Source of the DNA: Ypsolopha sequella
Taxonomy: Eukaryota; Arthropoda; Insecta; Lepidoptera; Ypsolophidae
NCBI GenBank assembly: GCA_934047225.1
Contig: OW203991.1
Location: forward strand, 7,254,001 to 7,318,000
Reading direction: 5' to 3'
Length of the DNA stretch: 64,000 bases
Shown here: piece after piece, positions 10,063 to 21,024 of the stretch
How positions within the stretch are numbered: position 1 is the stretch's first letter
How the letters are laid out: each line of letters begins with the position of its first letter
Made by a program: the position numbers and the translations under genes
The notes under the pieces: model-generated
Seen by the model: the letters and a program-made list of their open reading frames with translations, nothing else
Database searches by the model: none
Told to the model about the DNA's origin: nothing

Positions 10063-11570
10063 ACGATTTCCTCTAAATTTCAACGTAATTCGAATTAACC
10101 CTTTGCCACGCAGTGGAGCTCAAATAAACAAAAACAGGTCATTTCAAAATCCTCAATGTAGAGAACACATCAATAGGAGGTCCTACTGTGTCAGTGCGGA
10201 ATGGCAGCCAGAGTGAAGGAAGGGCATTAGAGGGACAAATGACCTAATTTCCTAGAGAAGTGTACCGCATAGTCCGCCCTTCGGTCCCTTACAGGGGTTT
10301 CACGCCCTACTCTCTGGGAGATGGGCAGGTTGAGGTATTTCACAGTGTTTCAACTTAGGGTGTACAATAAATGAGCATCAAGTAAAAGAAAAAACTCTTA
10401 CTCTATCCTACTTTCAAATCATTTTATGATTCATCCAAGTTGGCCTTTTTAGATCCCCTGGTCGTTATTTTTGCACTTATTGCTATTGCATTGCTATTAC
10501 AATCATTAAAAGCCGCATGTAATAACAATTTAGTGTCAGCTCACGCGATTTTTAATACTATCATTGCAAATAATCATGCAACTAAAGAAATGGGAAAAAT
10601 GGGTCTGCAGAAGTTCATAATAATAATTAAAAGTTATTAGTTCCACAGCAGTAAATACAAAAAATATACATTCATGACCTTAGAATTAAGTTACAAATCC
10701 AAAATATATTATAAAATTTTATGAACAAAAAGAGATGAACAAAAGTTTCCCTAATAGGACTAGTATGTATTTTATTCGAATATATTTATTTATTATATTA
10801 TATATGTGTAAGGTAAGGATTGTGTAGCATCAAATGTAAATAATAAATAAAAAAAATGCACTACTTTTTGTACTTATTAAGGGCCTTTTATCCCAAACAT
10901 TGAGCATCTCATTTAGCATCAAGTAGAACTGACCTCTGTGACGTTTCATTTTGTCTATACGAGCGCGCTCTGAGCCGTGGTGACAACTGAAACATCGCGC
11001 GTTCTCAAAAAACACGTTTTTCAATAAAAAAAAATGTTCTAACGGTGAAATTTTCGAAAAACTATCCGCTAAAGTACAATTCCTGCAAAAGTAGATATCA
11101 TTTGGTAATGTAAATTTTATATAAAACGAAAAAAAAACGTCAAATATCGACTAAGCTTCCGATTTTTTTTCGATCAAGCAAAAGTATAACGTATCGCGTT
11201 TTCTAAAATGCTACAGAAAAAATGTATTTAAAATATATATATTTTTCAGACAAAATATCACAATTTTATGGTTAAAAATGAATTAGAAAATAGAAAAATC
11301 GGGATAACCCTCCCCTTGAGGGAATATTGAAAAAGTCAAGTTACCTTTGGAAAAATGAAGGGGACGCCTAGAAATCACTAACTTCTTTAATATTACAAGT
11401 AAATAGACGCCTACGCAGCGACTGTTTACTACAAGTTATTTATATGCTACGCCGTAGCTAAAAAAAATTACGAGTACTACGATGAGATGAACTACTGATA
11501 ATATGTTTTACTAGACACAGGAAAAATATTTTATCTAGCATAATCACTAAAAGAATTTTTTTTTCAGAGA
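10063..11570. other. Mostly unassigned DNA
   Basis: 10250-10380 (CGCCCTACTCTCTGGGAG onward, ending near AATAAATGAGC) could be the 3' UTR of the LINE whose reverse transcriptase scrap lies upstream, but this is only positional. A 13-bp palindrome, GCTACGCCGTAGC, at 11446-11458 recurs in variant form at 24500 and 52813. Nothing else was recognised. Confidence 0.4.
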
Positions 11571-11955
11571 ATATACGCCATTTTAGGACACAGTTTTCAT
11601 TATTAAGGCATATAAATTAACCATTTTTTTTCATGATTTTTTAAAGAATTGTCCTATATGACGTCACTTGAGAATTATAGTCATTACACTGATTGTGATG
11701 TGTGATTGCTTATAAAAAAGTGATCTGTCTCTGTCTGTCTACTCATCTATCATCCATATCTGTCAAATCAGTCGGAATCAAATTATTATAAAATCTTGAT
11801 AGCAAAACATTTCTAAAAGCATCAGCTTTTTCGTAAAAATATTCATCATCATGAGGTTTTTTAGACAACAAGTTCTAAAATACGGCTAATTAAACCTAAA
11901 TCTCGAAATGGTTTTCGAATTAACACACCTTAACATAATTTAATCTCAGCGAATT
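11571..11955 (+). repeat. CRE-bearing dispersed repeat family S, copy 1
   Basis: Collinear with 59367-59773 and the inverse of 34524-34945. Landmarks are CGCCATTTTAGGAC, CATATAAATTAACCA, TGACGTCACTTGAGAAT, GTGATGTGTGATTGC, TTTTTCGTAAAAATATTCAT and TTCGAATTAACACACC. It includes the palindromic CRE core TGACGTCA at 11659-11666. It has no coding potential and its class is unknown. Confidence 0.75.
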
Positions 11956-12093
11956 TAACTTTCACGTCTCTTCACTTACTTTAGAGAGTAGAGTACAAAT
12001 CGTAGGTGAAGTGAAGTCACAGGCCAAGGCGCGTTGCATATTTAAAAAAAAAATGTTTATCAGTTTCACAGCAAATGAAATATTATATGTATA

Positions 12094-12697
12094 CAGTGTG
12101 TCCCTCGTACAAGTGCACATCCGAAAGTGGGTGAAACTAGATCTAAATATATCGACAAAAATAAATAAAATTAATTTTAATCTTGAAAAAATACTCCACC
12201 TGCGTATCTTTGTATGGGACGCGAGCGCAGTGCCTTTGGTTAACCGCTCGTAGAAAATATTGTATTTATGATAGAACGTTGTATTTTTTTTTGTTAGACA
12301 GATAATGGAATAGGCAATGATAAATAGGAATAAAATTATAGTAAAATGGGGACATTATTTTGAAAAAATTTACTATTACTGAAAAAAAAGACGGAAAAAT
12401 TAAAGAAATAATCTTTTAGGATATTATTTTTATGGTAATGGTAGTTGATTATGTTTTGTTTTTGATTTGATATGCAATGTCTATTTTTAAGGATTATAAC
12501 TGTTTTATTTTATTGCATTACTCGCGATAGATCAAAAGTTATGACATATTTTATACATCGTCTCCATGGTAGGCAAAAAAAAATTTAAAACGTACATTTA
12601 TAAAACAAAGGTTTTCCAAAAAAAAAAACTTTTTTGTTGATAAAATACGGTCTAGTTTCACCCCTTTCAGATGTGCACTTGTACGAGGGACACACTG
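12094..12697. mobile_element. Tc1/mariner-like MITE with TA target duplication
   Basis: The 604-bp element begins CAGTGTGTCCCTCGTAC and ends GTACGAGGGACACACTG, with TA at 12092-12093 and 12698-12699. The inverted repeats run about 55 bp, to GTGAAACTAGA. Terminal CAGTG next to a TA duplication is typical of the Tc1/mariner superfamily. An 80-codon frame (12011-12253) straddles the left end and has no recognisable similarity. Confidence 0.85.
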
Positions 12698-12953
12698 TAT
12701 ATTATCATCATATTTGTGGTAAAAAATTGCCTACGACAATTAAGAAACTAAATAATATAAAATATGAGGGTAAACTATGTTTTTGATAGCTGAGAAAAAA
12801 AGTCTGAGAAAAAAAATAAGGTTTAGATAATTTCTTCATTTTCTTCATTTTCGTATAAAAATATTATAACAATTGTAGGAGCCAGTAGTTTAGGCACCGT
12901 ACATTTGAAAGAAGTTGTATAGCACGAAGAGAAAAAGAACTAAGAAACCTCAG

Positions 12954-13377
12954 TTAAGGTGATATGTCGTCCGTGCAAAGGTCCCCGTTACTCCAGGTGG
13001 AAAAACCCGCAGTGCGAGAGGGACGGAATCGGGGAAAATGATCAAAAAGTCGGTTTTAAATTAAAACAAAATTATCTAAAATAGCTACGAAAATTTCCAT
13101 AACTAGTAATTTAGGTATTGTTAAAACCCATCTAAATAAGTATTTTTGAAGTCTGTGTGGTATCCCAATTTGTCAGAATATCAAAAAAAGTATAAATTTA
13201 GACCTCATTTCAATAATTATTTCTATCGAGTGAAATTCCTCCAATCGCGTTTTCGATAGCCAAAAATCTAGAAAAAGGTCCCAAATTTGTTATACTAATT
13301 TATTTTACTTGGAACTTCTTTAAAAGAGCAGATAAATAACTTCAAAAACTGTAAATTTTCACGGTATACCCCCTTAA
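12954..13377 (+). mobile_element. TTAA-flanked MITE, family T, copy 2
   Basis: A 424-bp copy with TTAA at 12954-12957 and 13374-13377 and termini TTAAGGTGATAT and GGTATACCCCCTTAA. It aligns along its full length, inverted, to 3775-4198 and has exactly the same length. Equal length and bounded TTAA sites in two independent loci define the element ends well. Confidence 0.82.
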
Positions 13378-15420
13378 GGTACTGTATTGATATCAAAGTA
13401 AACAGAGTTCAGTTTGGCGTCTCTTTCTCTATGTATGTCGGTGTCGACAGTTAGTTTCGTACTACTTTAAAAACGGTAAAATATAAATTTAATTATTGCG
13501 GCTAAGTAAATATGGTAGGCTGCAACGCAAGCAAAACAATGTGCGGTTATGAAACCGTACAACAATACCCTCTAAAGTCGAACGCGTTAACGTACCTTAG
13601 TTGCCAGCTTCAAGGATAATCAATTATGTATTTATTTTGTATTAGTTTACATACTTCGTACAACTAACAATAACTTGGTTTGCTATCTCAGTGAAGTTTC
13701 CCCGACTGTAGAGCGTACGTACATACATACTCAAGTGTATAAATCGTGTATAGCTGCAAGTTGGTCCGGTTTCATTAAAACTTGTACCTATATGGGTGCT
13801 CGCCCAAAGAGAGTCGGCAAGTGGGGAGCTGCCTTACCTTTGTACACTCGACCGTAGGCCAAACTAACTAATGACTTATGTTGGATTTCGCAATAAAAAC
13901 ATAATCTTAGTTAATGAGAACTGTGAATTTCTTAGCTGTATGATGCAACAGGTATTGTAGCAACGACAACGCCTTTTATTCAGAATGAGCAAGGCGTGAA
14001 ATCACATTACGCCCTCGTGAACGTTCAGTATGTGCATTACAAGCTAGTTTATCAAGCAGTTACAAAAAAAAATTGGTGTACAGATAAATTGGAAAAATTT
14101 GTCGTTCCAGATACGAAGCTCGGTAGTGCACATGTCATGTAAGCAGGAGGTCACATGTTCAAATCCTGGCCCAAGGGATTTTTTCAAAAATATTTGTGCT
14201 TTTAAATTTGTTTCTGATTGATTTCTAGTTTGTAATGCACTCTAATAATAACTAATGACTTCCTTATTATGCTGTCATTTACTCTTAGAATGTGGAAATT
14301 TAATAAAGATTAAAAATAATTTACGGATCGATTCAATAGATGGCGCAGACTCCATATCAAATGTAAAAAAATACTTTATGCGGGTAAAAATAAGCTGGTT
14401 TTTAGAATATATCTCCCTAACTAGTGGAACAAAAGTGCGTGCCATTTCGTGTGCTAAAAGTCAATTACTTAGGCATGAACTGACAGGACAGTGACATAGA
14501 CAGCAAAGACCCTTCAGATAATCCTCAAAAATAGAAGATACTTATATAAGTAAAGTGATGTCAGTGAAGTACAGATAAAACAGACATGGCTGCATGGTCC
14601 AAACTCCCTTTGCCTTCCCACTTAGAGGGAGACTACAAAAAAGAAAATAATATTATAACATTGCTAGTTATCATAGAGTACCTTATTCTAGTCACTCAGT
14701 CACTTCGTATTTGCTTTGTGTATGCAAGTGATTTCAAGGTTTTCTTTTATTTTTTTTGATACAATTTGGCCGTAACCATAAACAAAAAAAATCTCTAACG
14801 CTTGATGATAGCGCAACGCCATCTATGTTTAATGCTGAACGGTCTTGAAAACCGCTTGTTGCATATAAAATACTTATAATACAGCACCACGGACAAACTT
14901 TCGTGGTTTTTGTGGTGTTATTGGCTTAAGTTTTTATAATCTCTTTTAACAATAAATAAATAAATAATTATAATTAAATATTTTGAACTTGACTGTACTA
15001 AACCAGCTTATGTTGTTGTGAAACTTGACGCGAATTACTTGAGTAGTACAACTTAACTATACCTTGTTTCTAGCGTGTAGGCTTTAAAATTACCTAGCAC
15101 TTTGCTTGGCTAAATATTTTGAACAAAGAAATCCAAACGAACGTTTTCCTTATATTCGTTTTTAATCAATTTTTACACAAATACACATCCTCTCGAACAC
15201 ATTTCAACCTGGAAATCACCAAATACAGTAAACTCACACTCCAAATGTTCAAATATAATTATTCTAGTAAAGGTTAACAGACATGTTTTTTAATTTGAGC
15301 ATGTATTTTTTTTTATTATGCATTGTTTCACATTTTTTTTATTTTTCTCTTATTTTTCAACATGAACTAGTGTAATGTAAGCAATAGAGACTAGGTACCC
15401 ACATCTTTTGTGAAAATTTG
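13378..15420. other. Unassigned DNA with one tRNA-like scrap
   Basis: No coding or repeat family was recognised over most of this stretch. At 14108-14165, GAAGCTCGGTAGTGCA and a B-box-like GTTCAAATCC are spaced as in a tRNA-derived SINE head, but the rest does not fold convincingly. AATAAATAAATAA at 14951 is simple sequence. Confidence 0.4.
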
Positions 15421-15795
15421 CGAAAATGCTTCTTCAACGTAGCTGTGGTCAACTCCAAAAGTGGATCCTTGAATCGAAAAATGGTTCTAACACACCCAGA
15501 CACACCCACAATATTTTTTTTAGGATCTATCCAACGACGCTTTACACCATGGGATTGACAAGAAAATACAAATTCATCCCCATTTTACGTGTGGGGAAGG
15601 TAACCCAAAAATATTTTTTTTTGAAAATTTTGTTTTACCGCCTTGTCGGCGTAATATTATACCCATGCCGAATTACAACTTTCTTTGTCTTTGAGCTAAG
15701 CCGCAGACAGACAAGCAGACAGATGGATGGACGGACGGATGTACATGGCGAAACTATAAGGGTTCTTTGTCTACAGAACCTTGACCTCACGATTT
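15421..15795 (+). repeat. Dispersed repeat with GACAGACAAGCAGAC tract
   Basis: A block with CCCCATTTTACGTGTGGGG, then CATGCCGAATTACAAC, a CAGACAGACAAGC / GATGGACGGACGG tract and GGCGAAACTATAAGGGTTC. The final motif order is that of a repeat ubiquitous in moths and butterflies. A 192-codon open frame covers 15426-16004, but it runs through this repeat, the purine tract and the next repeat, so it is not regarded as a gene. Confidence 0.5.
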
Positions 15796-15814
15796 TTTTT
15801 ACAAATTACATTAA

Positions 15815-15880
15815 GCTTTCATCCATCCATCCAACAGCCTATCTTCGACCACTGCTGGACATAGGCCTTTCCAAGATTTC
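15815..15880 (-). repeat. SINE tail fragment of the RTE-tailed family
   Basis: CATCCATCCATCCAACAGCC, then CCACTGCTGGACATAGGCC. On the minus strand this is GGCCTATGTCCAGCAGTGG with a (GATG)n tail, the 3' end shared with copies at 36223, 55181 and 60153. Confidence 0.7.
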
Positions 15881-16795
15881 TATTTCCAAACACCTTCGGA
15901 CCACTCATGCATCCTTACTATCAAATAGTTCCCATGTAAATATCAAAGATGTATTGGTTCACAGTGGAACAGTCTCTCAGTCCTCGCTCGAACAGAACTA
16001 CTAACTACTCCAAGTTGGCAATTTTCTCCAAACTGCAGATAGCAAACAGAGGACTATTCTGGAGATGGCGATGGTTTTTGTTCCATTTGTGCAAGTACTA
16101 GTTACGAAGAGACTTACAATTTTATCATTATCACTATAATAATGTAATAATGTAACAATATAATAATGTATTTAGAATTTTGATGGGATTGCCCCGCTAA
16201 TGTAGTGCATCAGGGATGTTTACGGAGTATCCAACTGATGGCTTTGCAACCATAATTTGCAAAAAGACCACATCCCTGATCCACAGGACGCGGAACAGTC
16301 TCAACACCATTCTGGCGGCGTAGCATAGTCTTTAAGGCCCTTACTATTGCCAAATGGGTACTTTCTAAAGCCTACTCCTCGTTTATGGCCAAACCAAAAA
16401 TAATGAAAAAATGTATTATGAATAATCAACTCTTAGACAACATATGCAACAGTTTTCTTTTTCATACCACCAAAACTTCTACATGAATTTTTTTTTACTG
16501 AATGGTGTTTTTTGACCTCAAATTCCCTACTGCTCCTGAGTTGCTTGGCCGATTGAATTCATCTATGCTTTGATAAATAGATAAACTTTATAGATATAAA
16601 CATAACATAAGATTATTCAATCGAGTAATCACGTCCAAGTGAAAAGTATTCTCCTATTTCGCCCTCTCAAGGACGCAGCGAGCGTCGTAACAGCCATTAT
16701 GCATTGCGCGCTGATATGAACGTTATTTCAATGTCGTTTCCGTTGATATTTGTAGTGACAAATATCGAGCTGCTAATTTGGCGAAGGTAATCGCC
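15881..16795. other. Unassigned DNA
   Basis: A local inverted pair (GCATCAGGGATGT near 16207 and ACATCCCTGATCC near 16268) is the only structure seen. A similar GTGCATCAGG(G/T)ATGTTTAC string lies inverted at about 50998-51020. No gene was recognised. Confidence 0.4.
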
Positions 16796-16922
16796 TTAAT
16801 CGCGCGCGACGCCGCTAGTTGAATCACAAGTGCAAGGAGCGTGACGTACTGTTTAATCGCAAAAACATCGTGTCACGCTCCTCGCACTTGTGATTCAACT
16901 AAGTGGCGTCGCGCGAGATTAA
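16796..16922. mobile_element. 119-bp hairpin MITE flanked by TTAA
   Basis: TTAA at 16796-16799 and 16919-16922 bounds an almost perfect palindrome. Arms 16800-16845 and 16872-16918 share CGCGCGACGCC, TAGTTGAATCACAAG and GGAGCGTGAC. The loop is 26 bp. GC-rich arms in AT-rich surroundings and the TTAA duplication suggest a tiny piggyBac-like MITE. The arms are nearly identical, so the structure looks young. Confidence 0.82.
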
Positions 16923-17611
16923 ACACTGTAGCCGACAGATTTACATCGCCACTATGGAGGTGCTTTGTGCGGAGAGTGATCATGGAGACCTGCTCATCTC
17001 CTTGATCGCTCTTGGTGCATTTTTCATTGTGTTTTTGTATAGTTATTAAGTATTGTTAGGGTTTTGTGTTTATATTTTATTTTAATTTATTTTAGTTTCA
17101 TTGTTACTAACCTACAATTAAGTCTCTGACACCCCTCGGGGATTCATTACTTATAACACTTATTTTATTCACTTATTACATCACTAACATCACTTAATTC
17201 TTGTTTAAAATCTTAAAGCCTTTCTGCATGCCTACCTCTGTAGCTTTTTTGGACTTTCTGTCGGGTTGACCGGGAGAAAATTCTTTTAGCATTAAGTCCA
17301 CTTGTTGTAAATTTAACTGCTGTTTTGTGCAGAAGAAAGAAATATTATGTTTAAACGCAAGTAGATTTAACATAACGAAAAGATAACAACAGCTAAGACT
17401 CACTATAATTTATGCGAGAAAAACTCGACGTTTCGGTCAAGATTGATTTAACATGAGTGATTTAACATGTACGAGTACATCACTTATTTTTACAGAACAG
17501 TGTTGCGCTCATCCTCCGGAAAGAGGATTCATTAATTAATTAATTAATTAATCATTAATAAAGAGGATCCTCAATTCATTAATTCATTATTTAATTCAAT
17601 TATGTCAAAAA
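16923..17611. other. Unassigned DNA
   Basis: Contains a (TTAA)n-like tract at 17533-17555 and an imperfect ATTCATTAATT repeat at 17570-17600. No gene was recognised. Confidence 0.5.
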
Positions 17612-18365
17612 AATTTAGTCGAGACTGCACAAGACCCTGCGGACCGGGCTCGTCTCTTGGCCTCTTATGAACGTGAATCAGGCTATTGGTTGAACGCGAT
17701 CCCCTCAACCAATATCGGTACCTTACTGGACAGGACGACCTTCACTCTGGCTGTAAGTCTGCGCCTTGGTGCCAAAATAAACGAAGCACATCGCTGCCGT
17801 TGTGAAGTTAGTGTCGACCAGCTTGGTCATCATGGCCTTTCATTTCATGCCAACGCAGTGCTGGGCGTCTGCCACGTCACGCCAGCCTTAATGAAGTCAT
17901 CCGCCGGGCTCTTGCCAGCGTTAACGTGCCAGGTACCCTCGAAACTCCAGGTCTGGTACGCGACGACGGCAAGAGACCCGACGGCATGACTCTTTTAGCT
18001 TGGAAGAACGGCGGCCTTTGGTGTGGGACGCGACCTGTGTGGATACACTGGCCCCGTCTCGCGTCAATGCGACCGCCACAAGGGCTGGCGCGACAGTAGC
18101 TGCAGCAGAGGCCTCCAAGAGGCGCACATATGCAGCTTTAAGGGGGTGGCTACATATTTGTGCCTTTTGGAGTAGAAACTCTTGGGGCATGGGGACTAGA
18201 AGCGCGACGACTTTTCCAAGAAATTTCCTCGCGCCTGTTCGACGCCTCTGGTGATCGGCGGGCTGGGAGCTACCTCGGACAGCGGATTAGCCTCGCAATC
18301 CAACGGAGTAACGCGACCAGCCTGCTGAGGACCTTCCCCTGCGGCAGCGATTTAAACAATATTTT
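17612..18365 (+). pseudogene. Frameshifted C-terminal part of an invertebrate retroelement polyprotein
   Basis: Four blocks in order but different frames. Block 1 (about 17618-17850) has ESGYWLNAIPSTNIGTLLD, LRLGAKINEAHRCRC and LGHHGLS. Block 2 (17881-18021) has [12 protein letters not shown] and [16 protein letters not shown]. Block 3 (about 18012-18140) has [16 protein letters not shown]. Block 4 (18157-18330) has VPFGVETLGAWG, LFQEIS, GDRRAGSYL and QRISLAIQRSNA. I recognise this ordered pattern as a conserved C-terminal region next to reverse transcriptase in many mollusc, cnidarian and insect repeat proteins. At least three frame changes and a Cys-to-Phe change after HGLS show it is dead. 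GC content is well above the flanks. A noncoding AT-rich tail follows. The exact retroelement clade is not certain; RPDG followed by VWDAT might be a degenerate PD-(D/E)XK nuclease, which is speculative. Confidence 0.72.
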
Positions 18366-19097
18366 TTATTTAATTTAGACTATTTTTAATTTTATATTCT
18401 TTGTAGTTAGTATCTATTTTAAGTATTATTTATAAACGAAAACATATGAAAGTCGAATTTTATTATGTCAAAAAGACAACCAATCATATATCTTTTTAAC
18501 TTTTTTGAATAAATTTAATTGTGTTTCCGGACCAGAAAATAAAGATGATAGTTTGTACATTTTTTAGTGCAGTTTCTCAAATAATACCGTAATGGTACAT
18601 GGTACAAATAACACATTTCCGTTTCAAACCGAATGAAAGTACCAGAATAAGCCCTTATTTATTAATATGGGCGAACGTCGAGCGCAGCCTGTCGAACAAT
18701 ATTGGTCTTAGCTGATGCGGCCCGCTTCTCAAAACTCCGCCGCCCCATCTCAGATAGGTCTTGCGCCCCCTTCAGCGGGGTGCACACACCCCACGCCTTG
18801 ATATTGGGGTTCAACCCCACCCACCCTATCGACTATTAGCTTAGAAACTGAGGGCGTCAATCTAAATAAAGTTCGCCACGACCTGTTCAATAATTTCAAT
18901 ATGATTTTGCCGATACTGATTTGTCGGCCATATTGTGGTATTTCTGAACTTCTGAAGTTAGATCATTGTGCGGGTAGTTGTCTGGTAATATCGATAGACT
19001 GCTTGTTAAGATGAAAATGTGCTATGGAGTTATATTTTATATTGTAATAATAGCCTGTTAATATTTTTTTATTAATAAATTAGTAAACATTTGGTAG
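18366..19097. other. Unassigned DNA with a short GC-rich block
   Basis: 18366-18420 is probably the 3' UTR of the retroelement remnant. 18665-18845 is GC-rich, with GGGGTGCACACACCCC as a local palindrome near 18777. No gene was recognised. Confidence 0.4.
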
Positions 19098-19400
19098 AGC
19101 TGATGCCGGGCTCGACTGTGGAGGTACCACCATCTTACTTGGAGACACCCTCGAAGTAATTCGGGGGAGAGTAAGAGGACAGCTCACAGGCAAAAAACCA
19201 GGAGGCCCACCATGCCTGGGACCGATGGATGGCGGTATATCCATCCCTAATAGTCGGGTCTTATATGGAACAGACTGGTGACGGGCAGCGGCGTCACTGG
19301 TGCGAGGTTTCCGGCACCGCGCTCACCAATCCGCCTGCCCAGCGTGTGTGAGTATGGGCAATTCTTCCAGAATGACCGCCGGGAGTAACTAGGCTTATTC
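19098..19400 (+). repeat. RTE-tailed SINE-like family, copy A
   Basis: Starts AGCTGATGCCGGGCTCGAC and runs through GGAGGTACCACCATC, GAAGTAATTCGGGGGAG, CCTGGGACCGATGG, ACAGACTGGTGACGG and CAATTCTTCCAGAATGACCG. The same order, inverted, makes up copies B (36223), C (55181) and E (60153). Copy A is deleted across the CAGCAGTGGAC tail: CCGGGAGTAACTAGGCTTA joins the body directly to the last tail bases. No polymerase III head was recognised, so SINE-like describes the length and tail only. Confidence 0.8.
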
Positions 19401-19882
19401 ACAAAATTATTAAAATTCCTCTTTTTATTAGAATTAAGAGCACCGTTTTCGCTCGAACTCCCATTCTAGCGCAGCTCGCTGATTATATCCGTTTATTGGT
19501 ATTTACCAAAATTTTTGTTACCTTTCCCGTGCAATATAGGCTTGAATCCAAAACATATACCAATACGAAATATAACGTAATATCCCGATGGCTACAACTA
19601 CAATAATATCTTTATATACCATCTTTCACTAGTTAGCCGTTAGCTGCCCACGTCTCATGTTTAATATTTATATGTGAAATATTGCGTAAAGTTTGGTGCC
19701 CGGAGCGGTAGTTAAGGCGGAGTTGCCGATGAAATATGTCTTGGGGGGGTCAAACCCCCCTGTTGAGGGGGGAGGTGAAGGAGGGAGCCTTAAGCCCGGT
19801 CATTAGGGGCATCGCGCTTAGATGGACTTATTAAAGGTCCAGTACAAGGAGATGATATTTCGTAAAGCTTTTTGAGTTGTTT
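19401..19882. other. Unassigned DNA with G-rich segment
   Basis: 19738-19790 contains GGGGGGGTCAAACCCCCC and GAGGGGGGAGG, a small G/C palindrome followed by purine-rich DNA. No gene was recognised. Confidence 0.4.
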
Positions 19883-20388
19883 ATTCGAAAGAAAAGAGAA
19901 ATATGTGTAGTACCAAAACCGAAGAAGGAAAGTGTTGTGTGTGTTATTTGTAACATGGAATGGGATATATGTTGTGACGGACAGATATGACGAAATTATA
20001 TATACAAGGTGCCTTTTTGATCATCGTCCAAATTCATACTGGCGGCTTGATAAGTGATCAGTATCATTGATCAATAACAATTTTTGTAAAGTTCGTAAAA
20101 TTAAATGTCGACTCCCCATGGTGATTCACTCGGGACTGGAAGTGAATTACTACGGGAAGTTGAGATTTCATTTTACGGATTTCACAAAAATTGTTATTGA
20201 TCCAAGATACTGACCAATTATCAAGCCTCCAGTATGAATTTGGACGATGATCAAAAAGTCACCTTGTATAATAATTTTGTCATATCTGTCCGTCACAACA
20301 TATATCCCATTCCATGTTACAAATAACACACACAACACTTTCCTTCTTCGGTTTTGGTACTACATATGTTTTCTCTTTTTTTTCGAAT
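19883..20388. repeat. 506-bp double palindrome centred on a MITE
   Basis: Outer arms 19883-20004 and 20267-20388 are both 122 bp and inverted to each other. The stretch from GTAGTACCAAAACCG through CAGATATGAC is essentially identical, with small differences at the two ends. Between them sits a 262-bp MITE that is itself palindromic but with visibly more diverged arms. The symmetry axis of the outer arms coincides with that of the MITE. Confidence 0.88.
20005..20266. mobile_element. 262-bp palindromic MITE, family M, copy 1
   Basis: CAAGGTGCC at the left and CACCTTG at the right, each next to TA (20003-20004, 20267-20268). Shared internal motifs with 36837-37098 are CATCGTCCAAATTCATACT, AAGTGATCAGTATCAT, CAATAAC(A/G)ATTTTTGTA and GTGATTCAC. 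Both copies are exactly 262 bp, which fixes the ends. TA duplication suggests Tc1/mariner-type mobilisation. Confidence 0.88.
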
Positions 20389-21024
20389 CAATTTCGAATC
20401 GCTTCAATCTACGTCACAATAAATTTGATTTTTATAAAAACGGCTCACCTCAATACGTGTTATGATCGGGAAAGCCGACCAGTTTCAGCAGATTTAGACT
20501 GCCTTCATCTGGGCGAGTGAAGACGTTTACGCGACGACGTTACGCCTCACACTGATATAATAAATTTGTTTAAAATTATCAAAATAGCTACACAACTTTG
20601 TAACATAGAGACATAATTCAGGGTAAACACAATTGTTAACCAATTACAGCTATAAAGGAGGAGTTAGCGAAGTCGTTAGTGAACTAAAGCAATTTGTAGT
20701 GAGCCTAGACCGAAGACGAAACTTTCAGGCACCTACCTAGAACAAAGATTGTACTTGTAGGGTCGCTAAATAAAATACTCGTAATTTAATCTACATCGGC
20801 TGTAGCTTCTAGCTAACGGCTATGTAAAAACCTGATGGTATCTTGAAAAAATGTACCCATATCTACAGCTCATTCCGTGAGCAAATTTTTTTGGTAACAC
20901 GTCTTTTTGTGTGTTTTTCTCTGCAGCAGGCTCAAATATTGTCAAAAATGCCCTGGATGTTATGTAAGAATAAATTTCTAGTACCGTGACAAAAACCAAA
21001 ACCTTTTGTAATAATATAAGTTAA
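20389..21024. other. Unassigned DNA
   Basis: No gene or repeat family was recognised. Confidence 0.5.

Noticed and set aside
13513..13610. Start of a possible THAP or zinc-finger protein (ATGGTAGGCTGC)
   Set aside because: Only two Cys are spaced loosely and the frame ends without the rest of a THAP domain; chance similarity.
15426..16004. 192-codon open frame
   Set aside because: It runs through a dispersed repeat, a GACAGAC tract and a SINE tail; its translation has no domain or consistent composition, so it is an accidental frame.
17921..18190. 89-codon minus-strand frame
   Set aside because: It is antisense to the GC-rich retroelement remnant on the plus strand, which has recognisable protein blocks.
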